A stretch of DNA of 64,000 nucleotides from Hyperoplus lanceolatus (Eukaryota; Chordata; Actinopteri; Uranoscopiformes; Ammodytidae): contig CM049400.1 of NCBI GenBank assembly GCA_026929865.2, positions 25,932,001 through 25,996,000 on the forward strand, given 5' to 3'. Every line of letters starts with the position of its first letter. The stretch's first letter is position 1. The translations under genes and the position numbers were made by a program. The notes under the pieces were generated by a model. That model saw nothing but the letters and a program-made list of their open reading frames with translations, ran no database searches and had not been told where the DNA came from. Positions 45,893 through 58,582 of this stretch are shown here, in pieces.

Positions 45893-46314
45893 GCATAGGT
45901 CTGCTCTCGCTGTGGTTCATTACTGTAGAAGAAACCTGGTGTTCACTTACACAAAAAGCCCTGATTGGGAACAGAGATCTGCAGCTGTGGAGGTGTTAAG
46001 GTAAATCTATCAACATCTTTTACTGTTTTTGTCCCCTTTGTATTTTCTTTTTATATTCTGGCCTTTCATTTGACTCCATCAACCTCGCAAAGGAATGCTT
46101 CCATATTCGGGAATCCACTTATTAAAACTATTCTTTCCAATAGTTAGATGAGAAGTTTGAAAGAGCATTAATGTCTGTACAGTACATATGAAGGTCTAGT
46201 AAGCGTAGCTTAGTCAAAAGATTAGGAACAGGGGAAAACAGCCAGCCTAGCTCCGCCCAAATGTAGCAGAACCTCTAAAGCTTGCTAATTCACAGGTTAT
46301 ATCTTGTTTATACC

Positions 46315-46360
46315 TAAATTTCCCTGCTGGGATGAATAAAGTATATCTTATCTTATCTTA
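46315..46360 (+). mobile_element. LINE 3' tail with TATCT repeats
   Basis: TTTCCCTGCTGGGATGAATA followed by AAGTATATCTTATCTTATCT is the end of a fish non-LTR element of the type that finishes in GATNAATAAAGTAT plus a microsatellite. Only this tail is present. Confidence 0.55.
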
Positions 46361-47890
46361 ATCCATATAATGTGTAAAGGTAAAAACAACACTTTGTGGT
46401 TACAGGGGTTTATGTGCTTGACTATGATAGTCTAAACAAATGAGACATACATTATTTGGATGGGATTACAATAAAATTGAATGTGGGAGATAACTGTATA
46501 GAGATGATTCTCAAAAATTATAAGAAACTTGGTTCTTGACAAACTACCGGATTAGATACAACTGCAGACATGTTCTGCAGAATAAAGTTCTCATAAGCAT
46601 GGGATAAAGCGGATCAACATCATATACACAAAATATATGTAAAACAACAAGAAATTCATTAAAACAAAGTTCTAAAGTGATCATGTGAGATTAGTAGCTA
46701 TAAATGAACTAGCATTATTAGGGGGCTGGTAAGGGAGTCCCCATGTCCCTTCAGCGTTGTGGACAGAAATGCCAGCGACCTGTGAAATGAACACATCACA
46801 CTTACACAGCCACTTCACTCCCACCATTAACACTGAACTTTAAAGGTCTACAACAGCTCTTTTTCCCCCCTGTAATCCATCTGCACCACAAAGCTCAACT
46901 CTCCTTGGGGACAGTGTAATATAAACATATTCAGCATGCCTCAGTATTTCCAAAGCCACCCACATAAGCCATACCCCATCTGAGAGAAAGGGGATCTAGG
47001 TCTGAATCAGTGCCGCTTTATTTACAATTCTTACAAAACAAACTTTTAAAAGCTAATTCCTTTTAGCTCACGCAGTGGAGAGGCAATGAAAGCCTGGCCT
47101 TATGTTACAGCGGCCGTGAGAGCGTGGGCAGCACAAAACAAACAGTTGTGAGCTTTGCCTTCCTTCCTTTGCTTTACAAGGGGATGCTGATTGGGGAAAT
47201 ATGTTGGCTGTTGTGAGCAAATCCCCTTCATGGATTTAGACTGTTGGAAAACCACAGTCGGACAGAAAACAAGCTGCCTGGCCAGAGTCCATGTTTGAGT
47301 TACACTCAAGTGTTGATTTACCTACTGCCCAGAGTATGTAATCGAATGTCTAATGGATTCACTGTTCATTAGTGAATTAACACTTTTGAGCATTTACATC
47401 ATCAAGGCCGAGCACATGTTTTCAATTTGGGAAAGAAAAAGTTATTTTAGAGTTTTTGCTCAGAGGGTGGTGGTATTTTTCTCTGTATGAACTATCCTGA
47501 AAAAATAAATAAATAAAAGAATACAGAATTACAGAACCAGTTTCATAAACTAAAGGTCAACACAAGACCTAAATAGAATAGAAACGAATACCCTTTTCAC
47601 ACCAAAATTAGCGTGTCGACATGGCTTTTTTAAACACTGGTAAACCTGCTAAACATAGTTGATTGCCCAATTTCACACTGCAAGCAGACCCAGGTCTTAT
47701 CACCAGAACTGAAATGAAGATAGAGAAACAGACAGGCAGAGAGCAAACACTTTATTTTATAGTTTTGCTTTTGAACTAAGAGTGATCATGACTTACCCAG
47801 CATAAATAACCCCTCAATGTGTTTACAAAAAACCCAGCCCTAAGTGTATGTGGCTGTCTAATCGGAAAGCGATTGAAAATTAAAGATATG

Positions 47891-48070
47891 AGGGGGCATT
47901 TGTGGCACAGTGGTAAGAGCGTCCCCTAGAGGCTCAGGCCTCGCAGCAGACCCGGGTTAGAATCCGACCCGGGTCGCTTTTCTGCATGCCTCTTTGCCCC
48001 ATTTCAACTCTGTCTCTCCAAATCTGTCCAATAAAGAAAAAATGCTAGAAAATAATATTTAAAAAAATAT
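47891..48070 (+). mobile_element. tRNA-derived SINE
   Basis: A box TGGCACAGTGGTAAGAGC (47903-47920) and B box GGTTAGAATCC (47955-47965; consensus GGTTCGANTCC) at normal spacing, inside GGCTCAGGCCTCGCAGCAGA and CCGACCCGGGTCGCTTTTCT, the body of a common fish SINE. The end is CCAATAAAGAAAAAATGC and an A-rich tail. Point changes in the B box suggest an old copy. Confidence 0.85.
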
Positions 48071-48980
48071 GATAGACTGCAATGCCGGTCGGAGTTGAAG
48101 CTGATAAAAACCGTCTGTGCAATTGCAGGTAAACACACCATCACACATCCTATTGAGGCAGAAGTGATAATTGAGTCGGATTACTTTGTGTGAGTCTATG
48201 ATTTAATTTTTAATGAAAATGTTGCATATTCAACCTTTAAGGTTGAGAACTTCCTATTCTTTGGTTATCCTTTCATGGTAACACAGCAAAAAACGAGTAC
48301 AGTGTTTCAGTTTTCTTGCAGAAGCAGAAAAATGTGAAGTAAAAAGTGAGGCTGGGGAATGCCGTGCCAGTCACTGTGCCCTGGTGAGCACGAAGCGGGT
48401 GGCCTCGCTCGACGCAGGATAAAGCTGTCCAGAGGCTGCCTTCAGCATCCGTGTCTGTCTGCCAAGCACTGCATGTCCCAGGCTGGGAGGACAAGACCGC
48501 TCAACAAGGCCTCCACATTGAGTGCAGTCCATTTAAAATAACCTATGGATAAATAAATACAGGGACTAAGTTCACTGTACAGTAATTGGTCCGGAAACCA
48601 ACAGAGACAAGCTCATTTACAGTAAATGGATCAGCTTTGAGTTGGTGAAGTGCACTTGGCTCACACCGCGCATTATAACGATTTGGAAATTTCAAGTGTG
48701 TGTTTAAATCTTTACTGTAATGTCTCCGATATATTTTTTCACTGGGAAAACAAAACTATCTGTGTGTCAGATACAGCACAAGCACAAGTAAATATAGAAT
48801 GATTTAAAATATAGAAACATTACAGCAAGGGCTTATAGATGATGTAAGAGATTTACGCAAGTGAGAAAACAAGGCGAGTCTGACAAACTCTGATATTTTT
48901 ACCAGTTTTTGGATGTTAACTTTCTTAACTTTTCAAGGACATGCTGAAACATGTACCGTACACAGTCACGGTCTCTCTCG

Positions 48981-48982
<2 letters not shown>

Positions 48983-49038
<56 letters not shown>
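48983..49038. repeat. CA microsatellite
   Basis: Pure dinucleotide run, 56 bp. Confidence 0.97.
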
Positions 49039-49039
<1 letters not shown>

Positions 49040-49340
49040 GCGGTTTTTCTGGCCAACCTTGTTGACCCACTGGCTTAGCTGTGGTTGCACGCTGGACGCA
49101 AAGCACTCATTAACGATTTGAGCCTGCTCTTCACTTATGCAAACAAACAGACTCAGCCCGTTATTACCGTAACACCATGTGTGTGTGGTCTTCTCAATCA
49201 GACCTCTATTGATTCTTCAATTTTCCCAGAGGCTGAGGCAACGCGAAACGGCACGACTTGTCAAGCGAGTGAAAGACGTGCAGCACACAGACTTGTGGCA
49301 TGTTTCAAAACGGTTCACACACTGGCGGACACATTTTTCA

Positions 49341-49429
49341 GGTTATGCCGTGGCATCAGCCTCAAATACTGCACAGTAGTTGTTGCAGCGGGCGGGAGTC
49401 TATTCCACAGGCAATGCCACGGCATAACC
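49341..49429. repeat. Perfect 16-bp inverted repeat
   Basis: Arms GGTTATGCCGTGGCAT (49341-49356) and its exact complement (49414-49429) around a 57-bp spacer. Confidence 0.85.
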
Positions 49430-51749
49430 ACAAGCCACAAAACATAAAACACCACAGTAGGTTTTATGTCGCGTGTAAAATGCCTTCATAACCGAGAGCG
49501 ATTACTCCTCTCCACCAGCTCCACTCTCTCCTCAGACAGTGCTATCTTTACATGGACGAGCAGTGCACAGTCTGACTGTGAGCTCTACAGCGTATGTTGC
49601 TTGGCAGTTGGACAGAAGTTTATGGTAATGTTTTGGGTGATAGGTCAGGGGCAGAAGGGTGGCGGCCTTTGGTGGTGGCTGTGTGGGGTTTCAGGCTGCG
49701 TCCAGCTGGCCTGGGGTCTGCTTCTGAGGTCAGGAGAGTGAGAGGGGGGCATCAGACATGGGGCAGCTTGTGGTTTGGGTTTATGGGGCTAGTAAGGATT
49801 AAGAACCCCCCCATCCCCCTTCCCCAGAGCCTGAAGCACAGGACCACTGGCAGTGAGGCCGTCCAGAGTCAGACACCCCACCATCAACATCTGCCAAGAG
49901 AGAAATGCTAATGGGGTGGGCACCTCATAAGACTCAGGCTATGGACTTTTTCTGCTTTTCTGAACCACTCTTGATTCACATTTGGGCACGATCAAACAGT
50001 TTAATCGCATGAAGAACAACATTGAAACCTCTTACGAGGAACTTTCAAATGTTTATGACAATTTTCCTCTGATGATCATAAATGACCTAAAATATAGTGA
50101 ATATAGTTACTATAGTTATGATAAATGCCTTTGCATGGGTCAGATTTTTTCCGGGGACCTTACAAAACAATTTAAAGTTTACTTTGCTTCACCTTCATCT
50201 TGTTACCATTATTAATCTGACTTAGTCACATACAAATACATTACCTCGTCGCGAAGCATCTGTGGTCTTTCATCATGGACGTATTCACTCACTTCCTAAA
50301 TAAATGCCAGTGCCGCGGACACGCATTTGGGTGCTGGTACATTAAAAAAAAACTACCACTTTTGTCTAAAGGTGCTGCTAGAATCAACAAATTATTTAAT
50401 CTTAGAAATACATTTTACAGGCAAAATGTCCAGTGGCAGATATTTCCTGTTTGAAAAATAATGATTTAACATACTTGTGCTCTAGACCGAGTCTGGACAA
50501 CATGTTTTTGTCCTAGTAGGACCTCCCCGACTCACTGTCTCCAGGAGCTTGACATTTATGATTAACATAAAAAATAAAATCTAGTTGTAAATAAGAAATC
50601 AGCCCCAAAGCGCTACCCGAGGAGGATGATCATATATCAAGCAGCAGAAACGGAAAACAGACAAATCTTGCAGCTACTTTCAGATCAAGTAAATGCGTGA
50701 CGGAGGAGGGCATGTTTGGGTAACCCTAAGCAGGAATTAGGTAATGCTCAGGATATATGCCTCTTAAAGTATGGAGCAGTGACCCTTCTCTGATTTCCTG
50801 ACTACATTTTTCCATTGTGCATTGTGACTCAAAACCTAAAAAACAGCATTTGCTGCTGGAAAGAAACACTGACTCAAAACCTATACATTTAAATGTATGT
50901 TCTATATAGATACAAAATGGTGTACCAAATATAACTGTTTTAAGTGTGAGAAATATATTCTCACAATAACTTAGAGTAACATCCACAGTGTTAGTTTGAG
51001 ATGCAATTGGGACTTTGATGCACCATGAACAAAGCATGTGTTTTTTTAATATGCTTTAAGGGTAAAGCTGAAACAATTAGCAGATGAATTGGTTGTTCAG
51101 CAGAAAGAAAATTGTGAACTATTTTGATTATTAATTAATTAATTAATTAAATAAACTTTTACTGGTGCCAGCTGCTTAAATGTGAGGCTTTGCAGTTGTT
51201 ATTTGTGATATAAGATAGCTTACTTCAAATGTAGTCATGTTTACAGCTTTGATATACCTTTAGGCCTATTTGTTACCAACTACAGAACTGCCAATTCAAT
51301 CGGAAAATATTTTGGAAATAAAATGTGCAAAAGCTATAGATTTAAATAAATTACCATGTTCCCAAAATAATTGTCGAAGTTTCTTCAATGATTTAAATAC
51401 TTGTTATGTTCACCAGGAAGTAAAAGGAAAATATTTTCTATAGCCACAATTTGTTACTCAAAACGTGTTCACTTACTTTTCCATTCCAAAACACAGGTAT
51501 ATTACACTGCACAGAAAAAACCGTCACAGAGTATTTAAAGCCTCAGCACATAAAAACGCCAGATTTAGTTATCACATACTTAGGTGGGTCAGCTGATGTC
51601 ACAGCATTTAAACGGCATTGTTTAGGTTTACTGTGCTTTAATGATTTTGCTGTGTTCAAATGTTAATTTAATGAAGAGATTCTGATTTTATGTTGAGTGT
51701 TCGTCCAAGTTCAGGGTAGCAATATCTGATCTCAAGAAGTGTGACACAT

Positions 51750-51796
51750 TTTAAGTACCAACAAACCACCAAACGAGTGGTTTGTTGGTACTTAAA
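51750..51796. repeat. Perfect hairpin, 20-bp arms, 7-base loop
   Basis: Left arm TTTAAGTACCAACAAACCAC (51750-51769), loop CAAACGA, right arm exact reverse complement (51777-51796). No mismatch. Confidence 0.9.
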
Positions 51797-52362
51797 CAGT
51801 GCATCCATTTTGAATTTCATCTCCTGAGGTTCTAATAATAAAACGCTGCCTCAGAAGCAGAGCTGTTGAAAATATCTGAACCAGAAGTAGGTAGAGAGGA
51901 ATAAAGAGCATTCCTGTGATGACAGTTTTGATTGGTAGGTGTGAATGATTAGAAGAAAATTCTTCCTACAGCCCACAATACGACATTATGAAGCATGCCT
52001 CAAATGAACTAACTGAAATGGCCCATACAGTAACTCTCCATTAAAAAACCATTAGGAGGGAAAAGTAACTCTGCAAAAGCAATTTTTCAAGTGAGGTTTT
52101 CCAGGATAACAAACCTGAAGTACTCATGTGAACAAATGGCCAAGCAATCAAAACCCGACTGCGTCATGAAGGGAGCATTATCAAATACACTGTGAAAACC
52201 TCTGATTCTGTTCTTTACAGCTAAATACTAGATGGCACGATGAGGTGATGTATAGTTTGCTGACTCATGTTCAACAGAAACGGTACATATTATTTTTTAA
52301 CAGAAAATATTATTTTTCTTTGTTTTTTTACTGTTCAAAACTCACGTAAAAACTTTTTTATT

Positions 52363-52576
52363 AAAATCAGTGAATATCACCTCACCATCCGCTACCTGTC
52401 CATACTGTGTCTCTGCTGATAATAAATCTGAGGTTAATACACAGACTAGGCTCTGTAAACTAGCTCACTTAACATGCCCGTTTACAGAGCCTAGGCTGTA
52501 TATAAACACTGGATTTTTTTCCAGCACACACAGTACGGACAGGTAGTAGATCGTGAGAAGATAATTCACTGATTTT
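52363..52576. mobile_element. Palindromic MITE-like element
   Basis: Outer arms AAAATCAGTGAAT (52363-52375) and ATTCACTGATTTT (52564-52576) pair. A middle arm (52392-52410 against 52528-52546) matches at 18 of 19 positions, and an inner hairpin is perfect for 15 bp (52446-52460 against 52480-52494). The whole 214-bp unit folds on itself. Superfamily and target duplication are not clear. Confidence 0.6.
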
Positions 52577-54930
52577 GACGAAAAGTGATTTTGACAACAA
52601 GCATTCTCTAGAATCGCTGACTCCACCTTTAAAGTTGGGACACATTTAAAAAGGGCAGTGTTGCTGTTAAATGGTAATACAATAAAAAAGAATGGCCAGC
52701 ACCAGAGTGTGACTTGTGTGGGCATTAACACCAACTTACTGGCACAGACAGAATTGTGATGTGACTCAGAGAGTGACTCTGAATGCAACCCCACCACAAC
52801 AGCAGGAACTGTTGCCGCAACTTAAGCCAGGATATGTATAGGGTGGGCCAATAGAGAGAATGGGTACAACACATCCCAAAATTAAATGCTGAACTCTAAA
52901 TTAACCTTTTGTATACTATCTATGGAATTAACACATGAAATGAGGGTGTTTCTCTGAATGCAGAGTGTGTATGAGCTGGATGTTTGGAACAGGTTGGTAG
53001 AAATTCTTTGTATGTGCGTGGGTGGTGTGGGTGTGTATATGTTCTGTACGTGTGAATGTGAAGTAGGTGCAATGTGAAAAGGATGAAAAACGGACAGGAA
53101 TACTGTTCTGTGTTGAGAGTGCAATTTAGCATGAATCAAAAGCAGCTTTCCTGGCTCTTGTTCCATATGCTGCCGCCTGCCAGGAAATGGGATTTTTTTC
53201 ATATTTTTTTGCAGGTAAAGTGTTTGCAGAATGGAATCAAATGAGGTATTTTTTTCCCTACCGAATGTTAAAGTGTTGGACGTTTGAGGCAGCCTCGCTG
53301 GAAACAGAAGAAAGCTGAGTTTTGGAGAGAGCAGGGGAGGGGGGCTCTGCTATATATTTGTCCCAGCCCCAAAACCCCTTCTGGACCCCTTGCTGAATTG
53401 AATCATTACTGCTTGTAAAATACTGAGTCCTCTATTAAGTAATTTACCACCAACTGGTCTACAGTCTAGCCTTAAGTGATTCTACTAATCATCACTGCTC
53501 GCAGAAATAATTTATGGGTTTATTCATAAGGAGAAATGCAAGTTATTCCATCCACTAAAGCAGTGAAGTAGGTACAGTAACCACTTAAAATGACTCAAGG
53601 TATTGAATGGACTGTATTCATCTTATTGAGACAATTTTATAAATTGATCCGTAAAAATGGGCAACATTGCAGCCAGTGAATGCACAATGTTTCTGTGTTA
53701 TAGTGAGATGAGACTTATAGTTAAGGTTTTAGTCATCGCAAAATCAGAGTGATCGCAATGGATGATACACTGGTTAAGAATCAACAAAATAATATGATCT
53801 AAAGATAGATTGCAGGTTTAACCATGTAATACTGAGTTTTCCATGTCTAATAAAATAATCTAAATTACTGTATTATAAAGAGTGGAAATATTCAGCAATA
53901 ATAATCTCAAAAGTCTCAAAAACCTAAAAGAAATTAACCATTAACAATTAAATTACCACGTTCACCATCTTAGTTGAGCATATAAGCATGCTAACATTTA
54001 TGATTTTGCACTGAATACAAAAAAACTAAGAGGTTGATGGGAATGCAACTAATTTGCACTTGGTCATAAACCAAAGTATTGACAATTTGAGCTGCAGATG
54101 GTGGCAGTGGGTAGGTATCACCAAGGTGAATAAACCAGACAGACACAGATTTGAATGTGCCATATTCTATGTTAATCAATCCAGTTGTTGAGATATTTCA
54201 CTCTAAACCAGAAAGGCCAACCTCACGTTGCGCTACATTGTCTGGGGAACCATGGATGTCTGCAGCAATTTTTTATTTTTTTTGCCAATCCATTAAGTAA
54301 ATAATAGGATAAGTGAAGTTGATCACTGGTGATGCTACAATAATTGTCAGTTTCATTGGAGTTTATCCTCTGGGGGATCACAAATATCTGTACCAAATTT
54401 GATAGCAATGCATCAGATATCTATGACATTTCCCTTATATTCAAAATGTCAACCCACTGGCGGCACTTCACGATGAATAGTCAGGGAATCGCAAATGTCA
54501 CAAAATAGCCTAATGATCATCATGCACTCACACAAATGCTAGTGCTATCACATAACATTTTAACTTGCAAGCTTTAGACCATTTTGGTCGCAATCTAGGA
54601 CCCTGCACGAAGATGATACTGTATATCAACCTCCATAACAATAAATTATAGCCTAGCTAAACTATGTCTGTTTACTAGGTGATGAAGTAGTTTGGTATGA
54701 AACCCTGCCTTCTTTATTTTATTTTATTTTATATTTTTATTCAAGTGTCCTGCATCATTAATACAAGTCTGCCCTTTATAACAAACCAAACAGATTGAAA
54801 ATCCGTTGAAAATTCAGCGAGTTATGAAGATTTAGATCTTTAGAAACGTATGTCTACATTGACTTAATGCAGTAAGAATGGCGGCCGCGGTGACGCATCA
54901 TTGATTCCAACGTCCAGCAGCGGTGAAGGC

Positions 54931-55255
54931 TAGCCTGGTCCTACCAGACCATTGTACTTAATTTAATTTGTACAGAAGGTCTGGAATCGCTCAATTGACA
55001 AACGTAAACTCACTTGAAGGCGGGTGTCTGTTGAAGTTTAAAACTATTGGATCTGCTCAGTGGCACTCTGGATCTGCCAACCAATCGCATAACGTTTGGT
55101 TGTGACGTATGTCATGCACTGGCTTCCCTCTGTTCACTGATTGGACAGGCAAAAAATCTGCAGGAGAAAACCCATGAATATACCGCGGACCCAGACTGAC
55201 TACTGAAGGGAAATGAAAATTCAGCGGAAGTAGGTAGGCGGGCGGTGCCAGGCTA
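54931..55255. mobile_element. hAT-like MITE with TAGCCTGG ends
   Basis: Starts TAGCCTGGTCCTACCAGACC and ends GGTGCCAGGCTA. The flanks GGTGAAGG (C) and GGCGAAGG agree at 7 of 8 bases, as for an 8-bp hAT target duplication. The end motif matches the foldback element at 28382-29733, so the two probably use the same transposase. No coding capacity. Confidence 0.65.
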
Positions 55256-57044
55256 GGCGAAGGTGGCATCTATGTATATATAGCAAGGCTGTGACCTCAG
55301 TGACGTAATTTTAGCACTTTTTTTTACTTTTATGCGTTAAGTCGAAGTCGTATTCACAGTGAAGACTGTGTACTTATTTCAGTTTTATTCACAAGACTTT
55401 GCACTCACAGCTTTTTGATTCCTACTCATAAAAACAACCCTAACCCGAAACCAATTTCACAGACTCACGTATATGACAGCAGAATTTTGTGTGCAACAAC
55501 TTTTTTGACACACAAATTGTTAACATAATGAATATGAATAATTGCATCACAGACACATCTTTTTGTCAGCTACCGTACACCATAAAAGCATGGCTGTGCT
55601 TAAGTACTTTCAACTGTAAAGCAATACAAGATATTTAAAAAGCCCTATTCTGCCCTTGTTGCATGCTACACTTGGGCATGTAGTGCTGTCAATCAAATTT
55701 GATCCTAAAAATACATGATGCACTTGTAGCCACCAAGCTACCTCTAACATCAGACTAACCTTTAATGTGTGTATTTTAAAGATGTTCAGAATAGTTACAA
55801 ATGTGACATGATGCTTCAGACTGGTTAAAGGCTGCCTCAATGCAAAGCTTTCAACATTTCTTAGTGGCTGAATATGAAAGATACCTCAGCGCCCACTGTA
55901 ACCATTCGGTGGTGAGCTGGTTTGCAGAGGCAGAGTGGAGGTGAATTGAATGGTCTAAAGTGAGAGGCTGTGGGTTGGGTTTCTCTGAGGTTATGGTCAT
56001 TCTCCCCTGGGAAAGTGGTTTAGGCCAGGCTGTTTACTTTGGAGAAACCCTGCCCCTCCCCTTATACACTCTCTGGTTGGTAACTCATGATTACCTCCAA
56101 TGGTGCACACCTGTCATTTCTGGCCTCATAATGATGAAATCATTTCTCGACTTTATTTCGAAAGTACACCTAAATTCATTTAGGAAACCTATTCAAAATT
56201 GGGTGTTTTTTTAAAGCTTGTTTCAAGTATACTGTACTGTTTGGTAGTTAGGCTGTTGCATGGGCGCCACCTTCTTGTCACAGCAGGTGTGTTTGAAGGG
56301 TTGGAGGGAGGGAAGGACACATGGGTGGGAAGGTTGTTAGGACTAGTCTTAATGGGTAGGGGCTAAGGTAGAGCCTGCATCTTCACCCAAAGAGGAGTTT
56401 TGACTTTCTCTCTGTGCCTCTCGGGCAGACTCACACAGGCTCGCTCACGGTGCTAGACTGAAAAACTCTCTCAGCTCTGCTCTCCGGCCACCAGAGAAGA
56501 TGCTTCATCGTTACTCTTCATGAGATTACAGCAAGACTGACTGGAGTGGCAGCTCTGCAGCTGACGGGCTGCTGCTACTCTTTCCATCTTTATCTCTCTT
56601 TTAATTGGGACACAGGGGAGAAATAAATAGCTCAACACATTACTGTTGGGAGGCAAATGAATGGAGCAGACTGACAGGGGATTTCCCCAAGCTTCCTTCA
56701 CCAATGGATCTGGACTTGCGTATTGAACTGGCCAAATTGTGTTCCACAGACTACGTTTTTTATATTTTCTGAATGAATTTTTGCAAACAGATCTTCTCTT
56801 AAGGCACCGCAGACTGACATTCTGTGGATTTCCACTCTCAAAATTCCCACTATGTAAGTCCATGTTTCTTCTTTACTTTTATAAAGTGTTTCAAAAACAA
56901 TTTTTCAGCTGCCTAGATTTCTCATGACATACAAATTTGAATTGTAGATAAACAATTCAGTTTAAATTCATAAAATAATGTTTTGCTTATTCTATTGAAG
57001 TAACTGATAACATTTCTTGTGTTCTTTAGATATTAGGCTTAAGG
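55256..57044. other. pthlh upstream region and probable 5' UTR
   Basis: The segment 56380-56750 is GC-richer and gene-like (start of transcript possible) but has no coding sequence. An acceptor (TTCTTTAG) at 57022-57029 just before the pthlh ATG shows that at least one 5' non-coding exon lies upstream, probably here. Its donor was not placed with confidence. Confidence 0.4.
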
Positions 57045-58582
57045 ATGTGTTCGATAGTAATACTTCATCAGTGGAGTCTGGCTGTGTTCTTGCTGTGCTC
57101 CCCAGTGACTCTGGATGGGAGACCTGTTGATGTACTTAGCAGAACGTGAGTTATTTTTTTAGTATGTTGTGCAATATGGATCTTTAACATTGAAGAACTA
57201 GTTAATAAATAAAACATGGTAAAGCAATTGAAAAAAAACAGCATCTTGTCATTTCAATTTAAAAAACACAACTACAGTTTACCTGAGCAGTATAAATGAT
57301 GGTGCAGGAGGTTTTTCCTCCGTTTTCAGCTCTTGAGCTCAGATTAGTGATGGCTCTCAGAAACATGTTTATGCTGCCACCTACTGTACTGAGGCTTCCT
57401 AGTGCCTGACCTTACATTTCAGCTGCCACCACTTCTAAAGGCGTTCCACACATAAACTCAACACTGTGGTGTTCCATGAAACTACAAGAAAGGTCAAACA
57501 AAAAAGAGAATATGTTGAAAGTGCTTATTCAGACATAATGAATGCTGGTTTAATTGTCTCAGTAGTAATATAAAAAACAAATCTGAGGAAAGACTCAACT
57601 GCTCCCCTCTCATGCAGTAGGTATTGAGATGTGATTAGCCTTTATGTAATCCTTCTCATTTAAAAAAAATATTTTTTTAAACATTTAATTTAATAAGAGA
57701 TGACAAAACTGATTAGAGACATGACAAATGTAGCATTATGTGGAGGACATGACATTACAAGTGAACACATTAAAGAAATCAAGAACGGGACAAAGACGAC
57801 AAGACAATAGCTAACGAGCAAGAATTCATGGCATATTGTCATATTGTATGTTGAGCGTGTTGAAAGGCAGTGTGTGTGTATAGGTGTGTGTAATCTTGTT
57901 TTTTCTTTGTTTGCTTATGGGATCCGACCAGCTTTGTGGAGTGTGTGTGAGTGAGTGTGTTGAGAAGCAGAAAAAGGGGAGATTCGTTTTAAATAAATGA
58001 GTAAATGAACAAAGAAAGATTATAATAAATAGTAATTTAACAATAAATAATATAATAATAATAAAAAATTTAAACAAATAAAAGCTAAACCTCTCCTCCC
58101 TTCCCCGACTCTTCAAATTCAGTTTTTTACCATGTAATCTGCCTCATTGTCCTGACTCTTTATTTCTTTCCTTTCATGCTTGTAGGAGGAGGTCAGTGAG
58201 CCACGCCCAGCTGATGCATGACAAGGGCCGCTCCTTGCAGGAGTTCAAGCGTCGAATGTGGCTTCATGAGCTACTTGAGGAGGTGCACACAGCCGACGAG
58301 CGAGCTCCACCAGTGCAGAGCAGAACCCAGGGCCAAACGTTCAGTGGGAACGTCCTGCACGAGAAGCCCCCAGGGGCCACAAAGAACCTCCCTGACAGGT
58401 TCAGGCTGGACAGAGACAGAGCGGGCCCTAACCTGCCACAAGAGACCAACAAGAATCTGGTTTATAAGGACCAGCCATTAAAAGTGTCAACCAAGAGGAA
58501 AAAAAAGGTGAGGTTAGGCCGACGCAGAGAGAGCGACAAGAAGCGGAGGCGGGCACGGTCTGTCACAACAAAGGAAACATGA
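57045..58582 (+). CDS. pthlh: Parathyroid hormone-related protein (PTHrP)
   Basis: Secreted hormone that signals through PTH1R-type receptors; in fish it affects calcium balance and skeleton. Two coding exons, 57045-57145 and 58186-58582, give 165 residues plus TGA. Residues 1-25 are a signal peptide (ILHQWSLAVFLLCSPVTLDG). A short propeptide ends in TRR, and the mature hormone starts SVSHAQLMHDKGRSLQEFKR, with the receptor-activating H-x-Q-L-M-H-D-K-G pattern and the WLHELLEEVHTADE helix. The intron falls just before the dibasic site, as in other PTH/PTHLH genes. Later come LPQETNKNLVYKDQPLK (the conserved mid-region block) and a bipartite basic segment KRKKKVRLGRRRESDKKRRR, the known nuclear localisation region. 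The last exon carries nearly the whole hormone. ATTAAA lies at 59363-59368. Teleosts have pthlha and pthlhb; I favour the a-type, as the full basic and mid-regions are kept. Confidence 0.96.

Larger units (their letters stand above)
43944..47890. other. Gene desert upstream of pthlh, part 2
   Basis: No exon recognised. Contains an RFX-like X-box (GTTACCCTGGAGAC, 44095-44108), an imperfect CA/ACGC repeat (45797-45892) and a LINE 3' tail at 46315-46360. Confidence 0.4.
48071..54930. other. Gene desert upstream of pthlh, part 3
   Basis: No exon recognised. Contains a CA run (48983-49038), a 16-bp inverted repeat (49341-49429), a perfect 20-bp hairpin (51750-51796), a palindromic MITE (52363-52576) and a TTTTA run (54714-54740). 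Confidence 0.4.
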
